64,000 nucleotides of DNA from Hymenobacter psychrotolerans DSM 18569 (GCF_900142395.1 NZ_FRAS01000010.1:62001-126000); one strand, 5' to 3'. Shown: positions 31,548 to 40,968, counted from the stretch's first letter. Notes: generated from the sequence alone by a model not told the origin. Numbers and translations: made by a program.

Positions 31548-33704
31548 CTAGTTGTAGTTCGGCAGCAGGCGGTATTTGCGGCCGTACTCCAGCATCTGCT
31601 GGGCGAAGCTGGTGGGATATTCCACCTTCACGTCCACGATTCTGCCGTCCTGCTCCACCGGCACCAGCCGCGGCTGAATGAAGCCGGCGTAGGGCGCAAT
31701 GTTAAGCGTAGCGTAGCGGGCCAGCACTTCCTTGTGCAGCACGGGGTCCACTTTCACGCCGTAGGTTTCGATGAGGGATTTGCCGGCCGCGTAGTCGCCT
31801 TCGCTCGTGATGCGCTGCAGCTCGCGCAGCAGCTGCCCAAACAGGCCGCGCAGCTTGGTGTAGTCGTTGACGCGGAAGTAGGTTTTGCCGTCGCGGGTCA
31901 GCTTTTCCACTACGTTTTCGGCCTTGCCTTTCTCGAACACCCACTTGGCCACCAGCTGGCGGTTGCGCATGTGGGCTTCCTCCACGGTTTCGCCCAGCTG
32001 CAGGCGCACGAGCTGGGTCATCAGGCCGTTGCGCATGTAGTTGTCGTACTCAGCTTTGGCCACGTCGGGCGAGGGCACCACACCCAACTGCTGGAGCTTG
32101 GCATCGGGCAGGTAGTAGAGGGCCACCAGGTCGGCGCGGGCTTCTTCCAGGGCCGAGGCGTAGCTTTTCAGCGTTTCCTTGGGCGTGCCCACGCCCTTGT
32201 TGATCTGGCCCGAAGCGTGCCCGATTACCTCGTGCATGTCGGTGTGGAGCTTGCCGGCCAGGCCCGCGTACTGGCGGGCGCGCTGCATTTCGGCTTCATC
32301 GTAGGCAAACTCCTCCAGCATCCCGCCCGCGTCGGCGGCGCCGTAGGCATCCACAATGTTGCCCAGGTTCACCGATTTCGAGCCGTGCTCTTTCCGAATC
32401 CAGTTGGCGTTGGGCAGGTTGATGCCGATGGGCGTGCTGGGCGCGGCGTCGCCGGCTTCCACCACCGTCGTAATCACCTTGGCCGTGATGCCCACCACGT
32501 TTTTCTTTTTGTGCTCGGGCTTGATAGGCGAGTTGTCCTCGAACCACTGCGCCTCGTCGCCGATGGCCTTGATGCGCTTGGTGGCTTCCAGATCCTTGAA
32601 CGACACCACCGACTCGTAGGAGGCGCGGTAGCCCAGCGGGTCGCCGTACACCTCAATAAAGCCGTTCACCACGTCGGTCAATGACTTGGTGTCGTGCACC
32701 CAGGCAATATTGTACTCGTCCCACTTCTTCAGGTCGCCGGACTGGTAGTATTCCACCAGCTTCTGCAAGGCCAGCTTCTGCTCGGGCGTTTCGGCCACTT
32801 CCACGGCCTTGTTCAGCCAGAGCACCACCTGCTTGAGGGCGCGGCCATACATGCCTTCGGTGCGCCACACCCGCTCCTGCACCACACCCTGCTTGTCCTT
32901 CACCAGCTTCGAGTTGAGGCCGTAGGAAATGGGCTGCGGGTCTTTGGGGTTGATTTTCTTCTTGTAGTACGCCTCGGCTTCGGCCTGGCTCACGCCTTCG
33001 TAGAAGTTCATGGCCGACGTCTTGAGCAGGTCCTTGCCGGCTTCCTGGTTTACGCGCTTGGCCGCCACGTTCGGGTCGAACAGAATGGGGGTCATCGTGG
33101 CCACAAACTGGTTTACCGATTCGCCTTTTTCCAGCGGCAGCAGCTTGGAGTCGGTAGCGAAAATCAGCTCCTTAAAGTAAGCCGGCGTGCACTCGGGCAC
33201 AAACTTGCGGGTGCTGTAGTGGTGATGGATGCCGTTGCTGAACCACACGCGCTTGGCGTAGGTGGCAAAGCCGTTGGCGTGCCCGATCTGCTGCTGGTTG
33301 GTGCTGGCCGTGCGGCGCTCCTCGTTGGCGGCCCACACGGCTTCCAGCGTGCGCAGCACGCGCAGGTTGTGCTTGTAGTTCTGGTCGTAGATGATGTCGC
33401 GCCCGCTCAATGCTGCCTCGTACAGGTAGTAGAGCAGCTCTTTCTGCTGCGCGCTCAGGGCCTCGAAGCCGGGCACCTGGTAGCGCAGAATGCGCACATC
33501 GGCAAATTGCTCGCTTACTACTCTGAACGGCGGCGCGGTGGGGGCAGCCGGGGCGGTAGCGGTGCTGAGCTGGCCCATGGCCTCAGTGGTAGCCGTGCCA
33601 ACGGCGGCGGTGGGAGAGGTAGTGGTGCTGGAAGTGCTGGCACAGCCGCCGCCAAGCTGGGAAGCCAGCAGCAGCGCCGCCACGGAAATACGGGTACGCT
33701 TCAT
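31548..33704 (-). CDS. M49-family dipeptidyl peptidase III-like lipoprotein
   Basis: A 718-residue zinc peptidase with a lipoprotein signal (lipobox GGGC near residue 20-23), so it is membrane-anchored outside the cytoplasm. The zinc motif is HEVIGH near residue 490 (in TDMHEVIGHASGQINKG), followed about 50 residues later by EEARADLVALYYL, the second M49 motif that supplies the third zinc ligand. The expected length is ~650-720. M49 enzymes cleave dipeptides from the N-terminus of oligopeptides. ATG 33704 (MKRTRISVA) is chosen; a start 12 codons upstream would spoil the signal peptide. Confidence 0.92.
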   Translation of the reverse strand: MKRTRISVAALLLASQLGGGCASTSSTTTSPTAAVGTATTEAMGQLSTATAPAAPTAPPFRVVSEQFADVRILRYQVPGFEALSAQQKELLYYLYEAALSGRDIIYDQNYKHNLRVLRTLEAVWAANEERRTASTNQQQIGHANGFATYAKRVWFSNGIHHHYSTRKFVPECTPAYFKELIFATDSKLLPLEKGESVNQFVATMTPILFDPNVAAKRVNQEAGKDLLKTSAMNFYEGVSQAEAEAYYKKKINPKDPQPISYGLNSKLVKDKQGVVQERVWRTEGMYGRALKQVVLWLNKAVEVAETPEQKLALQKLVEYYQSGDLKKWDEYNIAWVHDTKSLTDVVNGFIEVYGDPLGYRASYESVVSFKDLEATKRIKAIGDEAQWFEDNSPIKPEHKKKNVVGITAKVITTVVEAGDAAPSTPIGINLPNANWIRKEHGSKSVNLGNIVDAYGAADAGGMLEEFAYDEAEMQRARQYAGLAGKLHTDMHEVIGHASGQINKGVGTPKETLKSYASALEEARADLVALYYLPDAKLQQLGVVPSPDVAKAEYDNYMRNGLMTQLVRLQLGETVEEAHMRNRQLVAKWVFEKGKAENVVEKLTRDGKTYFRVNDYTKLRGLFGQLLRELQRITSEGDYAAGKSLIETYGVKVDPVLHKEVLARYATLNIAPYAGFIQPRLVPVEQDGRIVDVKVEYPTSFAQQMLEYGRKYRLLPNYN

Positions 33705-33766
33705 GAAACTACGTGCAGGAAAGGAACAGCCGCAAAGCAACGGATTATTTCCCGATGTCGGGACGA

Positions 33767-33801
33767 AAAAGCCGTTGCCCCGGTCCGGAACAACGGCTTT
33801 T
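33767..33801 (-). terminator. terminator of the PKD/T9SS gene
   Basis: AAAAGCCGTTG pairs with CAACGGCTTTT around 13 bases, ending 18 bases from the T9SS gene stop. Confidence 0.75.
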
Positions 33802-33819
33802 GTGCCGGGCCGCGCCGCG

Positions 33820-35658
33820 CTATTGTTTCAGCAGGCGGCGCAGGGCGGGGGGCTGGCCGGGCACCTCCAGCCGCAGCCAGTAGAGGCCGGCGGGCAGCGC
33901 CTGCAGCCGCAGCGGCACCTCGCGCACGCCCGCCGCGCCGGTGCCGCCCAGCGCCGGCATCTGCTGCAGCTGCCGGCCCAGCGCATCATACAGGCTCAGG
34001 CGGATGGCGGGGCCGGCGTAGCGGCCCGCCAGGCGCACGGTGGCCGCGCCGGCCGTGGGGTTGGGAAACACGTCGATGGCTTCGGTGAGGGGCGAACGGG
34101 TGGCCAGCGTGCCGAAGGGAAAGAACGACTCGGTGTGCGCGCAGCCCAGGTTGTTGGTGACCGTGAGCGTGACGCGCAGCCCCGGCCGGGCCACGCCGGG
34201 CGCGTAGCGGTGGCGGGCCGTGGCGGTGCTGGCGCCGGGGCTGCCGTCGCCGAAGTCCCAGTGCCAGGCCACGAGCTGGGCGTGGCGCGGGCCGGCGCCG
34301 GCTGCCGTGGCTTGGGCCACCAGCGAATCGGGGGCGGGCGTGGCGAAGGTGGCGCGGGCCACGGGCGGCGTGCGGCACAGGTCCGGCACGTAGGGCTGCC
34401 CCACGTTCGTGAAGCGGGTGAGCCCTATGTCGCGGCCACTGGCGCCGACGATGGGCGGGTTGTAGGAATGATACACCGTCAGGTCGCCGTTGGGGTCCAG
34501 AAGCGAGTTGGTGCCGGCGTTTGACGATAAAGGACCATACGAGGTTTCCCAAGCCAACACTGGCGGTGCCCCAGTAGTGGGCGGCTGCCAGGCGGCCACG
34601 TAGCCCCGCAGGCGAGTAACATTGACTACGGCCGGGTCGCGGGCACCGGATACCAGCACCTTACCGTCCTGCAACACCCAGTTGCGCAGAAACAAGCTGC
34701 TTTTGCCGGCGGCCGGGTTGGGCAGGTAGTGGCGCCACAGCTCGTTGCCCAGGCTGTCGAGGCGCAGCAGCCACCCCTGGGCGGGCTGCCCGGTGTTGGC
34801 CTGCGGCACATACTCGCCGCAGAGCTGTAAGCCCCCATCGGGCGTGGGCGTTACATCGTGCAGATACTCATCAGAAACCTGCTGGCCGAAGTAGCGGGAG
34901 CTGAGTGTATCGCCGGCCAGATTGATGCGCAGCAGCCAGCCGTTGCCGGTCAGCAGCTGCGTCTGGTTGGGCGAGGTCCGCTGGTAGCCGCACAGCGCAT
35001 AGGAGCCATCGGGCAAGGCCTGTATGACTTCTAAATTGCCATGAAAGCTGCCGTAGCGGCGCTGCCAGACCACAGCGCCGGCTGAATCTAACCGTACGAC
35101 GGTAGCAATGGGAACCGGTGTCAGTGAGCTAGGACTAGAAGGACCGTAACTATCAGCTACGGTCAATAGAGTTCCTCCGTCGGGCAAGGCTAGTAAAGCG
35201 CGCGACGTAAAGCCATAAGCCCAGCCATAACCAGGAAGATTGAGCGGACGCTGCCAGCGAATGTTGCCGATGGAGTCGGTACGAGTCAGATGAAGCAAGC
35301 TGGCATAGATGTTTTGTTCATAGTTAGACCCAACTAACAATATATCACCATTACTCAATGCTGTACCCGCAAAGTAGTTACGACTTTCCGTCTGAGGTGG
35401 CGGTGGGGGCATTACCGTACGCAGAGAGTCACCCGCGTTGTTGAAAAACATTAGCATTGGCTGCGTACCTCTGCCCGTGGCGGAAGGAAATTGCGAAAAA
35501 CCAATGCCAACCAGCCTGTTCGACTTCAACCGAATAAAATCCTGGAAAATCTCGTTCACTACGAAGGCACCATGCGTCTGCTGCCACGCCTGCGTGGGCT
35601 GGGCTTGTGCAGAGAGGATGGCAGCCCAGAGAAGGGCGGAAAGTAAAAGTGCTTTCAT
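33820..35658 (-). CDS. PKD-domain and T9SS type A sorting domain-containing secreted protein
   Basis: A 612-residue secreted protein. A signal peptide (1-19, ending LSAQAQ) is followed by ~400 residues of repeated blades with patterns such as GDILLVGSNYEQNIYASLLHL, LPDGGTLLTVADSYG and TPDGGLQLCGEYVPQ, which look like a beta-propeller of the delta-60 type. A PKD-like domain (WHWDFGDGSPG and AHTESFFPFG) precedes the C-terminal sorting domain (VFPNPTAGAATVRLAG, DALGRQLQQM, LPAGLYWLRLEVPG). The 5' part (about 35050-35650) is visibly less GC-rich than the 3' part. Substrate or ligand unknown. Confidence 0.9.
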   Translation of the reverse strand: MKALLLSALLWAAILSAQAQPTQAWQQTHGAFVVNEIFQDFIRLKSNRLVGIGFSQFPSATGRGTQPMLMFFNNAGDSLRTVMPPPPPQTESRNYFAGTALSNGDILLVGSNYEQNIYASLLHLTRTDSIGNIRWQRPLNLPGYGWAYGFTSRALLALPDGGTLLTVADSYGPSSPSSLTPVPIATVVRLDSAGAVVWQRRYGSFHGNLEVIQALPDGSYALCGYQRTSPNQTQLLTGNGWLLRINLAGDTLSSRYFGQQVSDEYLHDVTPTPDGGLQLCGEYVPQANTGQPAQGWLLRLDSLGNELWRHYLPNPAAGKSSLFLRNWVLQDGKVLVSGARDPAVVNVTRLRGYVAAWQPPTTGAPPVLAWETSYGPLSSNAGTNSLLDPNGDLTVYHSYNPPIVGASGRDIGLTRFTNVGQPYVPDLCRTPPVARATFATPAPDSLVAQATAAGAGPRHAQLVAWHWDFGDGSPGASTATARHRYAPGVARPGLRVTLTVTNNLGCAHTESFFPFGTLATRSPLTEAIDVFPNPTAGAATVRLAGRYAGPAIRLSLYDALGRQLQQMPALGGTGAAGVREVPLRLQALPAGLYWLRLEVPGQPPALRRLLKQ

Positions 35659-35989
35659 GCGCTAACCCTTTAGGAAAGCAGCAGCCCTGTGAGGCCATGA
35701 AAGCACCCTGGCACGGGTAAAAACGGGCATAGAGAGAGGAAAAAGGGGAGAGAAAAGCGGGGCTATGGCTGCCGGGTGGCGCCCCAACCGTGAAGTAACC
35801 GGTTTTCAGCGCGTAAGCCTAGCGGGGCAGCCCCGAAAAGATGCTCCGGGCGCTGGGTTTTTCGCGAAAAACTCAGTTATTTCCGTCCCTGCCGCTGCCG
35901 TGCGGCTATCCGGCCTGCCAGGGGCTGTTGCTGCATTCTTATTGCTGCATTTTTCTTTCGCTCATCCTTCTTACTTTTTTCCTTATCCC
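35659..35989. other. intergenic region between divergent genes
   Basis: This 331-base gap has an imperfect palindrome at 35853-35876 (CTGGGTTTTTCG against CGAAAAACTCAG, one mismatch), possibly an operator. An upstream extension of the next gene's frame to 35765 exists but is not protein-like. No promoter was called with confidence. Confidence 0.45.
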
Positions 35990-36700
35990 ATGACCAACAA
36001 GACGTATTTCACCAACTTCTTTTATGCGCTGGCGGCCTCGCTCTCCGACGACGAGTTTCTGGCCTTCGCCGAGACGGTGCTGGGCAACCTGCAGCAGCAG
36101 GCCCACGCCACCGCCGCCGCCGATGCCGCCACCCTGGCCCCGCAGGTGGCCGCCCTGCGCGCCGCCCACACCCAGCGCGGGCCCCAGGGGCGCTCGGCCG
36201 GCTCGGCTACGCTGGCCCAGACCGTGCGCACGTTTTTGCAGTGGGCCAGGCTCACCAACACCACCAAGATTTTTCCGGCCTTCCCCGACCCGCGCCAGCC
36301 CGAGCGGGTTGCTATTTTTCCGGGCGGCATGGATGCCCTCTACCGGGCCGACCAGGGCAACGTGCTCAGCCGCGCCCGCTACTACCTCGACAAAATCAGC
36401 AAAGACTACGGGGCCCAGACCGGCATCAAGCCCGCCGAAGCCGAGGCGCAGTACCAGCTGCTGGAGCAGGCCCTGAGCGGGCGGGCTACCGAGCGGGCCC
36501 AGCAGCGCGGGGGCTCCGCCGCCATCGACGAGGCCGAGCAGGCTGTGTGCCTGGGGCTCTACCAGGCCTATGCCGGCCTGCTCCATGCACACTACCAGGA
36601 CCCCGCCCAGGCCTATGCCCTGTTTCCGTTCCCGAAAACCACCGGCCAGCCCGAAGATGCCAACCTGGCCGCGGTGCCCAAGCCGCACCCGGCCGGCTGA
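35990..36700 (+). CDS. hypothetical protein, alpha-helical
   Basis: A 236-residue cytoplasmic protein, Ala/Gln-rich and helical, beginning MTNKTYFTNFFYALAASLSDDEFLAFAETVLGNL and ending FPFPKTTGQPEDANLAAVPKPHPAG. A central basic patch (ARYYLDKISKDYGAQTG) is visible. No signal, membrane helix or known motif. The ATG at 35990 follows a pyrimidine-rich leader. I do not recognise the family. Terminator hairpins lie 60 bases downstream. Confidence 0.75.
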   Translation: MTNKTYFTNFFYALAASLSDDEFLAFAETVLGNLQQQAHATAAADAATLAPQVAALRAAHTQRGPQGRSAGSATLAQTVRTFLQWARLTNTTKIFPAFPDPRQPERVAIFPGGMDALYRADQGNVLSRARYYLDKISKDYGAQTGIKPAEAEAQYQLLEQALSGRATERAQQRGGSAAIDEAEQAVCLGLYQAYAGLLHAHYQDPAQAYALFPFPKTTGQPEDANLAAVPKPHPAG

Positions 36701-36760
36701 TACCGGACAGTACCGGGGTAAACTATTCCTTTTTCAAGACCGGGCTGGTCCGGCCCGCTG

Positions 36761-36817
36761 AAAGGACCTCCCTCAGACGCTCCGGCTTGTGCCGGACGGC
36801 TCGGGGGAGGTCCTTTT
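36761..36817. terminator. bidirectional hairpin between convergent genes
   Basis: AAAGGACCTCCCT pairs with AGGGGGAGGTCCTTTTT (G-rich bulge) around an inner GC-rich stem (GCTCCGGC/GCCGGAC). The T tract on the plus side and A tract on the minus side fit termination of both the 35990 gene and menE. Confidence 0.75.
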
Positions 36818-36843
36818 TGCGTGAGGCCGAAGCCTGGCCGCTC

Positions 36844-36899
36844 GCGGGAGCTCCTTTCGGCCCTCAGGGCCCGGCCGGCCACCCGAAAGGAGCTCCCGC
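36844..36899. repeat. GGGAGCTCCTTTCGG palindrome with an extra half copy
   Basis: GCGGGAGCTCCTTTCGG (36844-36860) pairs with its exact complement at 36883-36899. A further unpaired half (GGGAGCTCCTTT) lies near 36930-36945. The 307-base gap between the two convergent genes has no coding sequence. Confidence 0.75.
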
Positions 36900-37007
36900 A
36901 GGGGCTCCGGACGCTACCGGGCTGCCGCAGGGAGCTCCTTTAAGGAACTGGCTGCCGGCCCCACTGCCTACTGCCTATGGTGTATGGCCTGCTGCCTGCC
37001 GGCCCCA

Positions 37008-38129
37008 TTAGCCGGCCACGTCCCGCAGGGTGGCGGGGCGGTCCAGCTTGCCGGAGGCGGTGGTGCGGAACTCAGGCACAAACACAAACTCGCGGGGTAC
37101 TTCGTACTTGCCTAGGCGCTGGCTGAGCAGCGTACGCAGGTGCTCCTGCTGAGCCGGCGGCAGGCCGGCGCCTTCCACAAACGCCGTGACCTGCTCGCCG
37201 AGGCGGGCATCGGGCCGGCCGGCCACAAAGGCGCGGCGGCTCTGGCCTAGCTCCATCAGGGCCACTTCCAGCACCTGCTCTACCTTCTCGGCCTGCACCT
37301 TCACGCCGCCGCTGTTTATCACGAAGTCGGCGCGGCCCAGCCACTCGAAGGTGTGGGCATCGAGCAGTTGCACCCGGTCGTTGGTGGTGATGAGCTGCTG
37401 GTCCGTGACGTCGGCGCGCACCGTGAGGCAGCCGCGCGCGTCCTGCGCCACCGCTATGCCGGGCAGCACGCGGTAGGCGGTCTGGGGCTCGGGGCCGTTG
37501 AGGCGGCGTAGGGCAATGTGCGAGGCGGTTTCGGTCATGCCGTAGGTGAGGTACACCGGCACGGTCAGCGCCCGGATTTCCTGCTCGAGGCTTTTTTCCA
37601 CGGCCGCGCCGCCCACCAGTATGCCTTTCATCTGGTTGAGGCGCGGGCCGTGCCCGGCGGCCAGCACCGTCCGCAGCTGCAGCGGCACAAACGACGTGAA
37701 GTCGAACTCCTCATCTTCGGGCAGCAGGGCCAGCGGGTCGGCGTGCGGCTCCACAATGGTCAGGTGCATGTTGCGCTCAAAGCCGCGCACCAGCATCATG
37801 ATACCACCCACGTACTCGCAGTTCAGGCATACCAGCATCCGGTCGCCGGGGCCCAGGTCGAAGTAGTCGCCGGTGCGGCGGGCGGAGGCGGCCAGCTGCT
37901 CGCGCTTCATGGTGCGCAGCTGGGGCTGGCCCGTAGAGCCGGACGTATGCAGCCCGAACTCCAGGGCCCCGTTCAGCCACTGCCGGCAGAAGTCGAGTAC
38001 GCGGGCCTCGTAGCCGTTGAGGTCCTGCGGGGCCTGGGCCGGGTACTGCCGGATGTCGTGGTAGTAGAACCGGCGGCCGTTGAGCAGCAGCGAATCGGGC
38101 AGCAGGGAAGCGGCGGAAGTAGCAGCCAT
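37008..38129 (-). CDS. menE: o-succinylbenzoate--CoA ligase (MenE)
   Basis: A 373-residue adenylate-forming ligase that activates o-succinylbenzoate with ATP and CoA in menaquinone synthesis. It shows the phosphate-binding loop HTSGSTGQPQLRTM (near residues 61-74), YLTYGMTETASHIAL (A5), NDRVQLLD, GRADFVINSGGVKVQAEKVE (A8) and the catalytic Lys in TTASGKLDRPATL. It is shorter than E. coli MenE (~450), as in other Bacteroidota. menB, menD and menF lie upstream on the same strand but three unrelated genes intervene, so it probably has its own promoter. Confidence 0.9.
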   Translation of the reverse strand: MAATSAASLLPDSLLLNGRRFYYHDIRQYPAQAPQDLNGYEARVLDFCRQWLNGALEFGLHTSGSTGQPQLRTMKREQLAASARRTGDYFDLGPGDRMLVCLNCEYVGGIMMLVRGFERNMHLTIVEPHADPLALLPEDEEFDFTSFVPLQLRTVLAAGHGPRLNQMKGILVGGAAVEKSLEQEIRALTVPVYLTYGMTETASHIALRRLNGPEPQTAYRVLPGIAVAQDARGCLTVRADVTDQQLITTNDRVQLLDAHTFEWLGRADFVINSGGVKVQAEKVEQVLEVALMELGQSRRAFVAGRPDARLGEQVTAFVEGAGLPPAQQEHLRTLLSQRLGKYEVPREFVFVPEFRTTASGKLDRPATLRDVAG

Positions 38130-38281
38130 AGCGGGGTAGTGAGAAGCGGAAGGATAAAGGTTTCCAGAAACAACGATACCTGCATACGAAGCGCCCGCCC
38201 AAACGGCAGAAAAACCGGCCGCTGCTTGACTTCGAGGCGCTTAAAATGCTACCTTAAACTACCCACCAACGCGCTACTGCC

Positions 38282-38500
38282 ATGACTGCTTCTGTCACCA
38301 GCCCGTTTGCCTCGGCCCGCACCTTCGTTTTCCGGCCCGGCCTTGTGCTGCGCCGCTTCCTGGCGGCTCCGGCCCCCGACCCGGCGGCTCAGGCAGCCCG
38401 CCAGGCCCGCAAGCGCCGCAAGAAAGAAGCCCGGCACGAGCGGCTGCGCAACTTCTTCGGGTGGTGCGAAGGCTGCGCCGCCTACGGCTCCATCTTCTAG
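38282..38500 (+). CDS. small basic hypothetical protein
   Basis: A 72-residue protein with an Ala/Arg/Lys-rich helical centre (QAARQARKRRKKEARHERLRN) and a C-terminal WCEGCAAYGSIF with a CxxC pair. It has its own upstream gap and is read opposite to both neighbours. There is no known family; coding status rests on the intact frame only, in GC-rich DNA where such frames arise by chance. Confidence 0.4.
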   Translation: MTASVTSPFASARTFVFRPGLVLRRFLAAPAPDPAAQAARQARKRRKKEARHERLRNFFGWCEGCAAYGSIF

Positions 38501-38570
38501 AACGCGCCGCCTGCACAACGTCAGCTTACGGCAACCAGTCGGACGCCGCAGGCGTCGGACCGGGGACATT

Positions 38571-39629
38571 CTAGCGGGTTTTCTCGAAATACAGCAATAC
38601 CGAAGAGTAGGGTTTCTGGGGCGTGTAGGTGTCGTTGAGAATGAAATAGCCGCCCCGGTACGCAGCAATTCCTTCCCAGTTGTAGGCCATGTACTGCGCC
38701 GGAAATTCTGCCAGCGGCTTCCAGCGGAAGCCGTTGCCGCTCAGCTTCACGTCCAGTAGCCGGCAGTAGCTGCGGTAGGTGCCATTGGTCTGGATCAGGC
38801 GGCTTTCGGCCTCCGTTTCGGGCAGGCGGTAGATGCTGTCGTCGGGGCCCCGGAAGAAGTAGTTGATGGCCGTAAAGCGTCGGCGCCCGGTAGCCGTAAC
38901 GTCGGTGATGCGGAACGGCAGCTTCTGCAGCGGCAGCAGCTTCGGGGCGGCGTTCGGCTGGCGCTTGTCTATCCGGTAGGCGGAGTTCTGGCCCGGAAAC
39001 GAGTTGTACTCGAAGAAGGCGTAGAGGTAGCAGCCGCGCTCCATAATGGCCTCAAACCCCGCATTGTAGATGTGCGCGCCGTCGGGCTGGGTGGGTTTGC
39101 GGATGGTTACCAGGAAGTCGGGGTCCATGACCACGACAGTATCCCGGAGCTGCCCGCGCAGCAGGTAGCCGTTCTGCGAGGCCGTGGTGGTTTCCACGGA
39201 GAAGTACGCTTCGCGGCCCGTAATCGACAGCGCCTCCAGCCCCTCGTACACCTCGCCGGCGGCATTGATGCGGCTCCGCAGGGCTTCCAGATTCTGCAGC
39301 GCATACCGGCGATACGGCAGGCTCTGCGTCGAATCCCGCAGCTGTTGGTCGAGGCTGGCCAGCGGAATGGTGTAGAGTTGGGCGGGCGCTTTTTCCTGCA
39401 GCCGCGACTCCGACAGCAGAAACAGCTGCGCGTCGTGCACAACCAGGCCCGAAAACTGGTTGCCGGGATTGGCCAGCTCCGGGGGCAGGCGCAGCACGCG
39501 CGGCGTAAAGGCCGGTGCCTGCCCGAATGCAGCGCCGGCAGTCAGCATCAGCAGGCCGGCCAGCCCGTATTTCAGGCTGACGCCGCGCAGCCGTGCGGTA
39601 AGGAAAGCAGGAAAAGAAACGTCCGGCAC
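38571..39629 (-). CDS. hypothetical exported protein, phytase-like beta-propeller
   Basis: A 352-residue protein with a signal peptide after a short basic N-terminus (YGLAGLLMLTAGAAFG). Repeated strands and the motif YNWEGIAAYRGGYFILND resemble the esterase-like phytase family, where an EGIA motif marks a propeller blade; EGLEALSI is a second such blade. It is likely periplasmic or secreted. The gene sits between menE and a DUF6370 gene on the same strand, without an obvious link to menaquinone. Confidence 0.75.
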   Translation of the reverse strand: MPDVSFPAFLTARLRGVSLKYGLAGLLMLTAGAAFGQAPAFTPRVLRLPPELANPGNQFSGLVVHDAQLFLLSESRLQEKAPAQLYTIPLASLDQQLRDSTQSLPYRRYALQNLEALRSRINAAGEVYEGLEALSITGREAYFSVETTTASQNGYLLRGQLRDTVVVMDPDFLVTIRKPTQPDGAHIYNAGFEAIMERGCYLYAFFEYNSFPGQNSAYRIDKRQPNAAPKLLPLQKLPFRITDVTATGRRRFTAINYFFRGPDDSIYRLPETEAESRLIQTNGTYRSYCRLLDVKLSGNGFRWKPLAEFPAQYMAYNWEGIAAYRGGYFILNDTYTPQKPYSSVLLYFEKTR

Positions 39630-39680
39630 GTCGCGGATTTAGCAAGTGGAAAAAGGGCTGCGGCCGGCTGGCAGCGTGGC

Positions 39681-40025
39681 TTAGGGCAGCAGCCGGAAAT
39701 ACGTGGCCCGAAACCGGTTGTCTACCACTTCGCCCTGCACCTCGGCCTTGCGAACGGCATTGCAGAAGCCGTCGGCGGCGTGGGCGTCGCCGTGCGAGTC
39801 GATGGTGGTGCCATCCACGAAGTAGGCCTTGCCCTCCAGCCGCACCGCCAGGTCGCAGCCTTTGCCGGGCAGCCCGAAGCGGCATTGGCCGCAAGCCGCC
39901 TCCGCCTGCTGCACTGGCTTGGCCGGCTGCGGCGTCGGCTCGCTGGAGGCAGGGACGGCGGACTGAGCCTGCACGGTGGCAACTGTCGAAAAACTCAGCA
40001 GAAGCAGCATCCACAAAGATTTCAT
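39681..40025 (-). CDS. DUF6370-family exported protein
   Basis: A 114-residue protein with a signal peptide (KSLWMLLLLSFSTVATVQAQ). The mature region is CGQCRFGLPGKGCDLAVRL, then GKAYFVDGTTIDSHGDAHAADGFCNAVRKAEVQGEVVDNRF, the conserved DUF6370 pattern with a CxxC pair, two further cysteines and an HGDAHA motif that suggest metal binding. ATG 40025 (MKSLWMLL) is used; longer upstream forms lack a signal peptide. Function unknown. Confidence 0.88.
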   Translation of the reverse strand: MKSLWMLLLLSFSTVATVQAQSAVPASSEPTPQPAKPVQQAEAACGQCRFGLPGKGCDLAVRLEGKAYFVDGTTIDSHGDAHAADGFCNAVRKAEVQGEVVDNRFRATYFRLLP

Positions 40026-40083
40026 AGCCGGAGAGGTTGAGCGTTGAGTGGGCGAAGATAATGATGGCCAGGCAAGCCGGTAA

Positions 40084-40111
40084 AGAAAACTGCCCGCCCG
40101 CAAGCGGGCAG
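40084..40111 (-). terminator. terminator of menB
   Basis: CTGCCCGC pairs with GCGGGCAG around 6 bases; on the minus strand the hairpin is followed by TTTTCTTTA. It begins 33 bases after the menB stop. Confidence 0.8.
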
Positions 40112-40143
40112 GCAGCAATCTGTGGGCGACTACCCGCCGTGGC

Positions 40144-40968
40144 TCACGGGAACTTGGGGTACTTCGAGAAGTCGGGCTTGCGCTTCTCGATGAAGGCGTT
40201 TTTGCCCTCTTTGGCTTCCTCCGAGAGGTAGTAGAGCAGCGTGGCGTTGCCGGCCAGCTCCTGAATGCCGGCCTGCCCGTCCAGCTCCGCGTTGAAGCTC
40301 GATTTTAGCATGCGCAACGCCAGAGGGCTCTTCTCCAGAATCTTGTGGCACCAGGCCACCGTGGTTTCCTCCAGCTTATCGAGGGGCACTACTTTGTTTA
40401 CGAGGCCCATGTCGAGGGCTTCCTGCGCGTCGTACTGGTCGCAGAGGAACCAGATTTCGCGGGCCTTCTTCTGGCCTACCACGCGGGCGAGGTAGGAGGC
40501 CCCGAAGCCACCGTCAAACGAGCCCACATTCGGGCCGGTCTGCCCGAAACGGGCATTATCGGCGGCAATGCTCAGGTCGCAGACCACGTGCAGCACGTGG
40601 CCGCCGCCGATAGCCCAGCCGGCCACCATGGCTACCACCGGCTTCGGAATGGAGCGAATCATTTTCTGCAGATCCAGCACGTTCAGGCGTGGCACGGTAT
40701 CCTCGCCGATGTAGCCGCCGTGGCCACGCACGCTCTGGTCGCCGCCCGAGCAGAAGGCTTTGCCGCCTTCGCCGGTGAGAATGATGACGCCGATATCCGT
40801 GCGGTTGCGGCAGATATCCATGGCTTCAATCATCTCCTGCACCGTGAGTGGCGTGAAGGCATTGTGCACCTGCGGACGATTGATGCTGATTTTGGCGATG
40901 CCGCCAGCCTGCGTGAAAAGGATTTCGCGGAACTCCTTAATGGGAGTCCAGGTAAGTTGTTCGGCCAT
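40144..40968 (-). CDS. menB: 1,4-dihydroxy-2-naphthoyl-CoA synthase (MenB)
   Basis: A 274-residue crotonase-family enzyme that closes the second ring of menaquinone from o-succinylbenzoyl-CoA. It has [38 protein letters not shown] (CSGGDQ is diagnostic for MenB), [23 protein letters not shown] (oxyanion hole), [28 protein letters not shown] and a C-terminal catalytic-region tail [17 protein letters not shown] 40968 (MAEQLTWTP) is used. It lies downstream of menD; a palindromic repeat fills the gap between them. Confidence 0.96.
   Translation of the reverse strand: MAEQLTWTPIKEFREILFTQAGGIAKISINRPQVHNAFTPLTVQEMIEAMDICRNRTDIGVIILTGEGGKAFCSGGDQSVRGHGGYIGEDTVPRLNVLDLQKMIRSIPKPVVAMVAGWAIGGGHVLHVVCDLSIAADNARFGQTGPNVGSFDGGFGASYLARVVGQKKAREIWFLCDQYDAQEALDMGLVNKVVPLDKLEETTVAWCHKILEKSPLALRMLKSSFNAELDGQAGIQELAGNATLLYYLSEEAKEGKNAFIEKRKPDFSKYPKFP

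Noticed and set aside
31419-32684. A 421-codon plus-strand frame opposite the M49 peptidase gene
   Set aside because: Shadow frame in GC-rich DNA; the minus frame has the HEVIGH zinc site and full length.
35765-35989. Longer start for the 35990 gene
   Set aside because: The extra 75 codons are Pro/Ala-rich with a hydrophobic stretch that does not match the soluble rest; it spans an imperfect palindrome.
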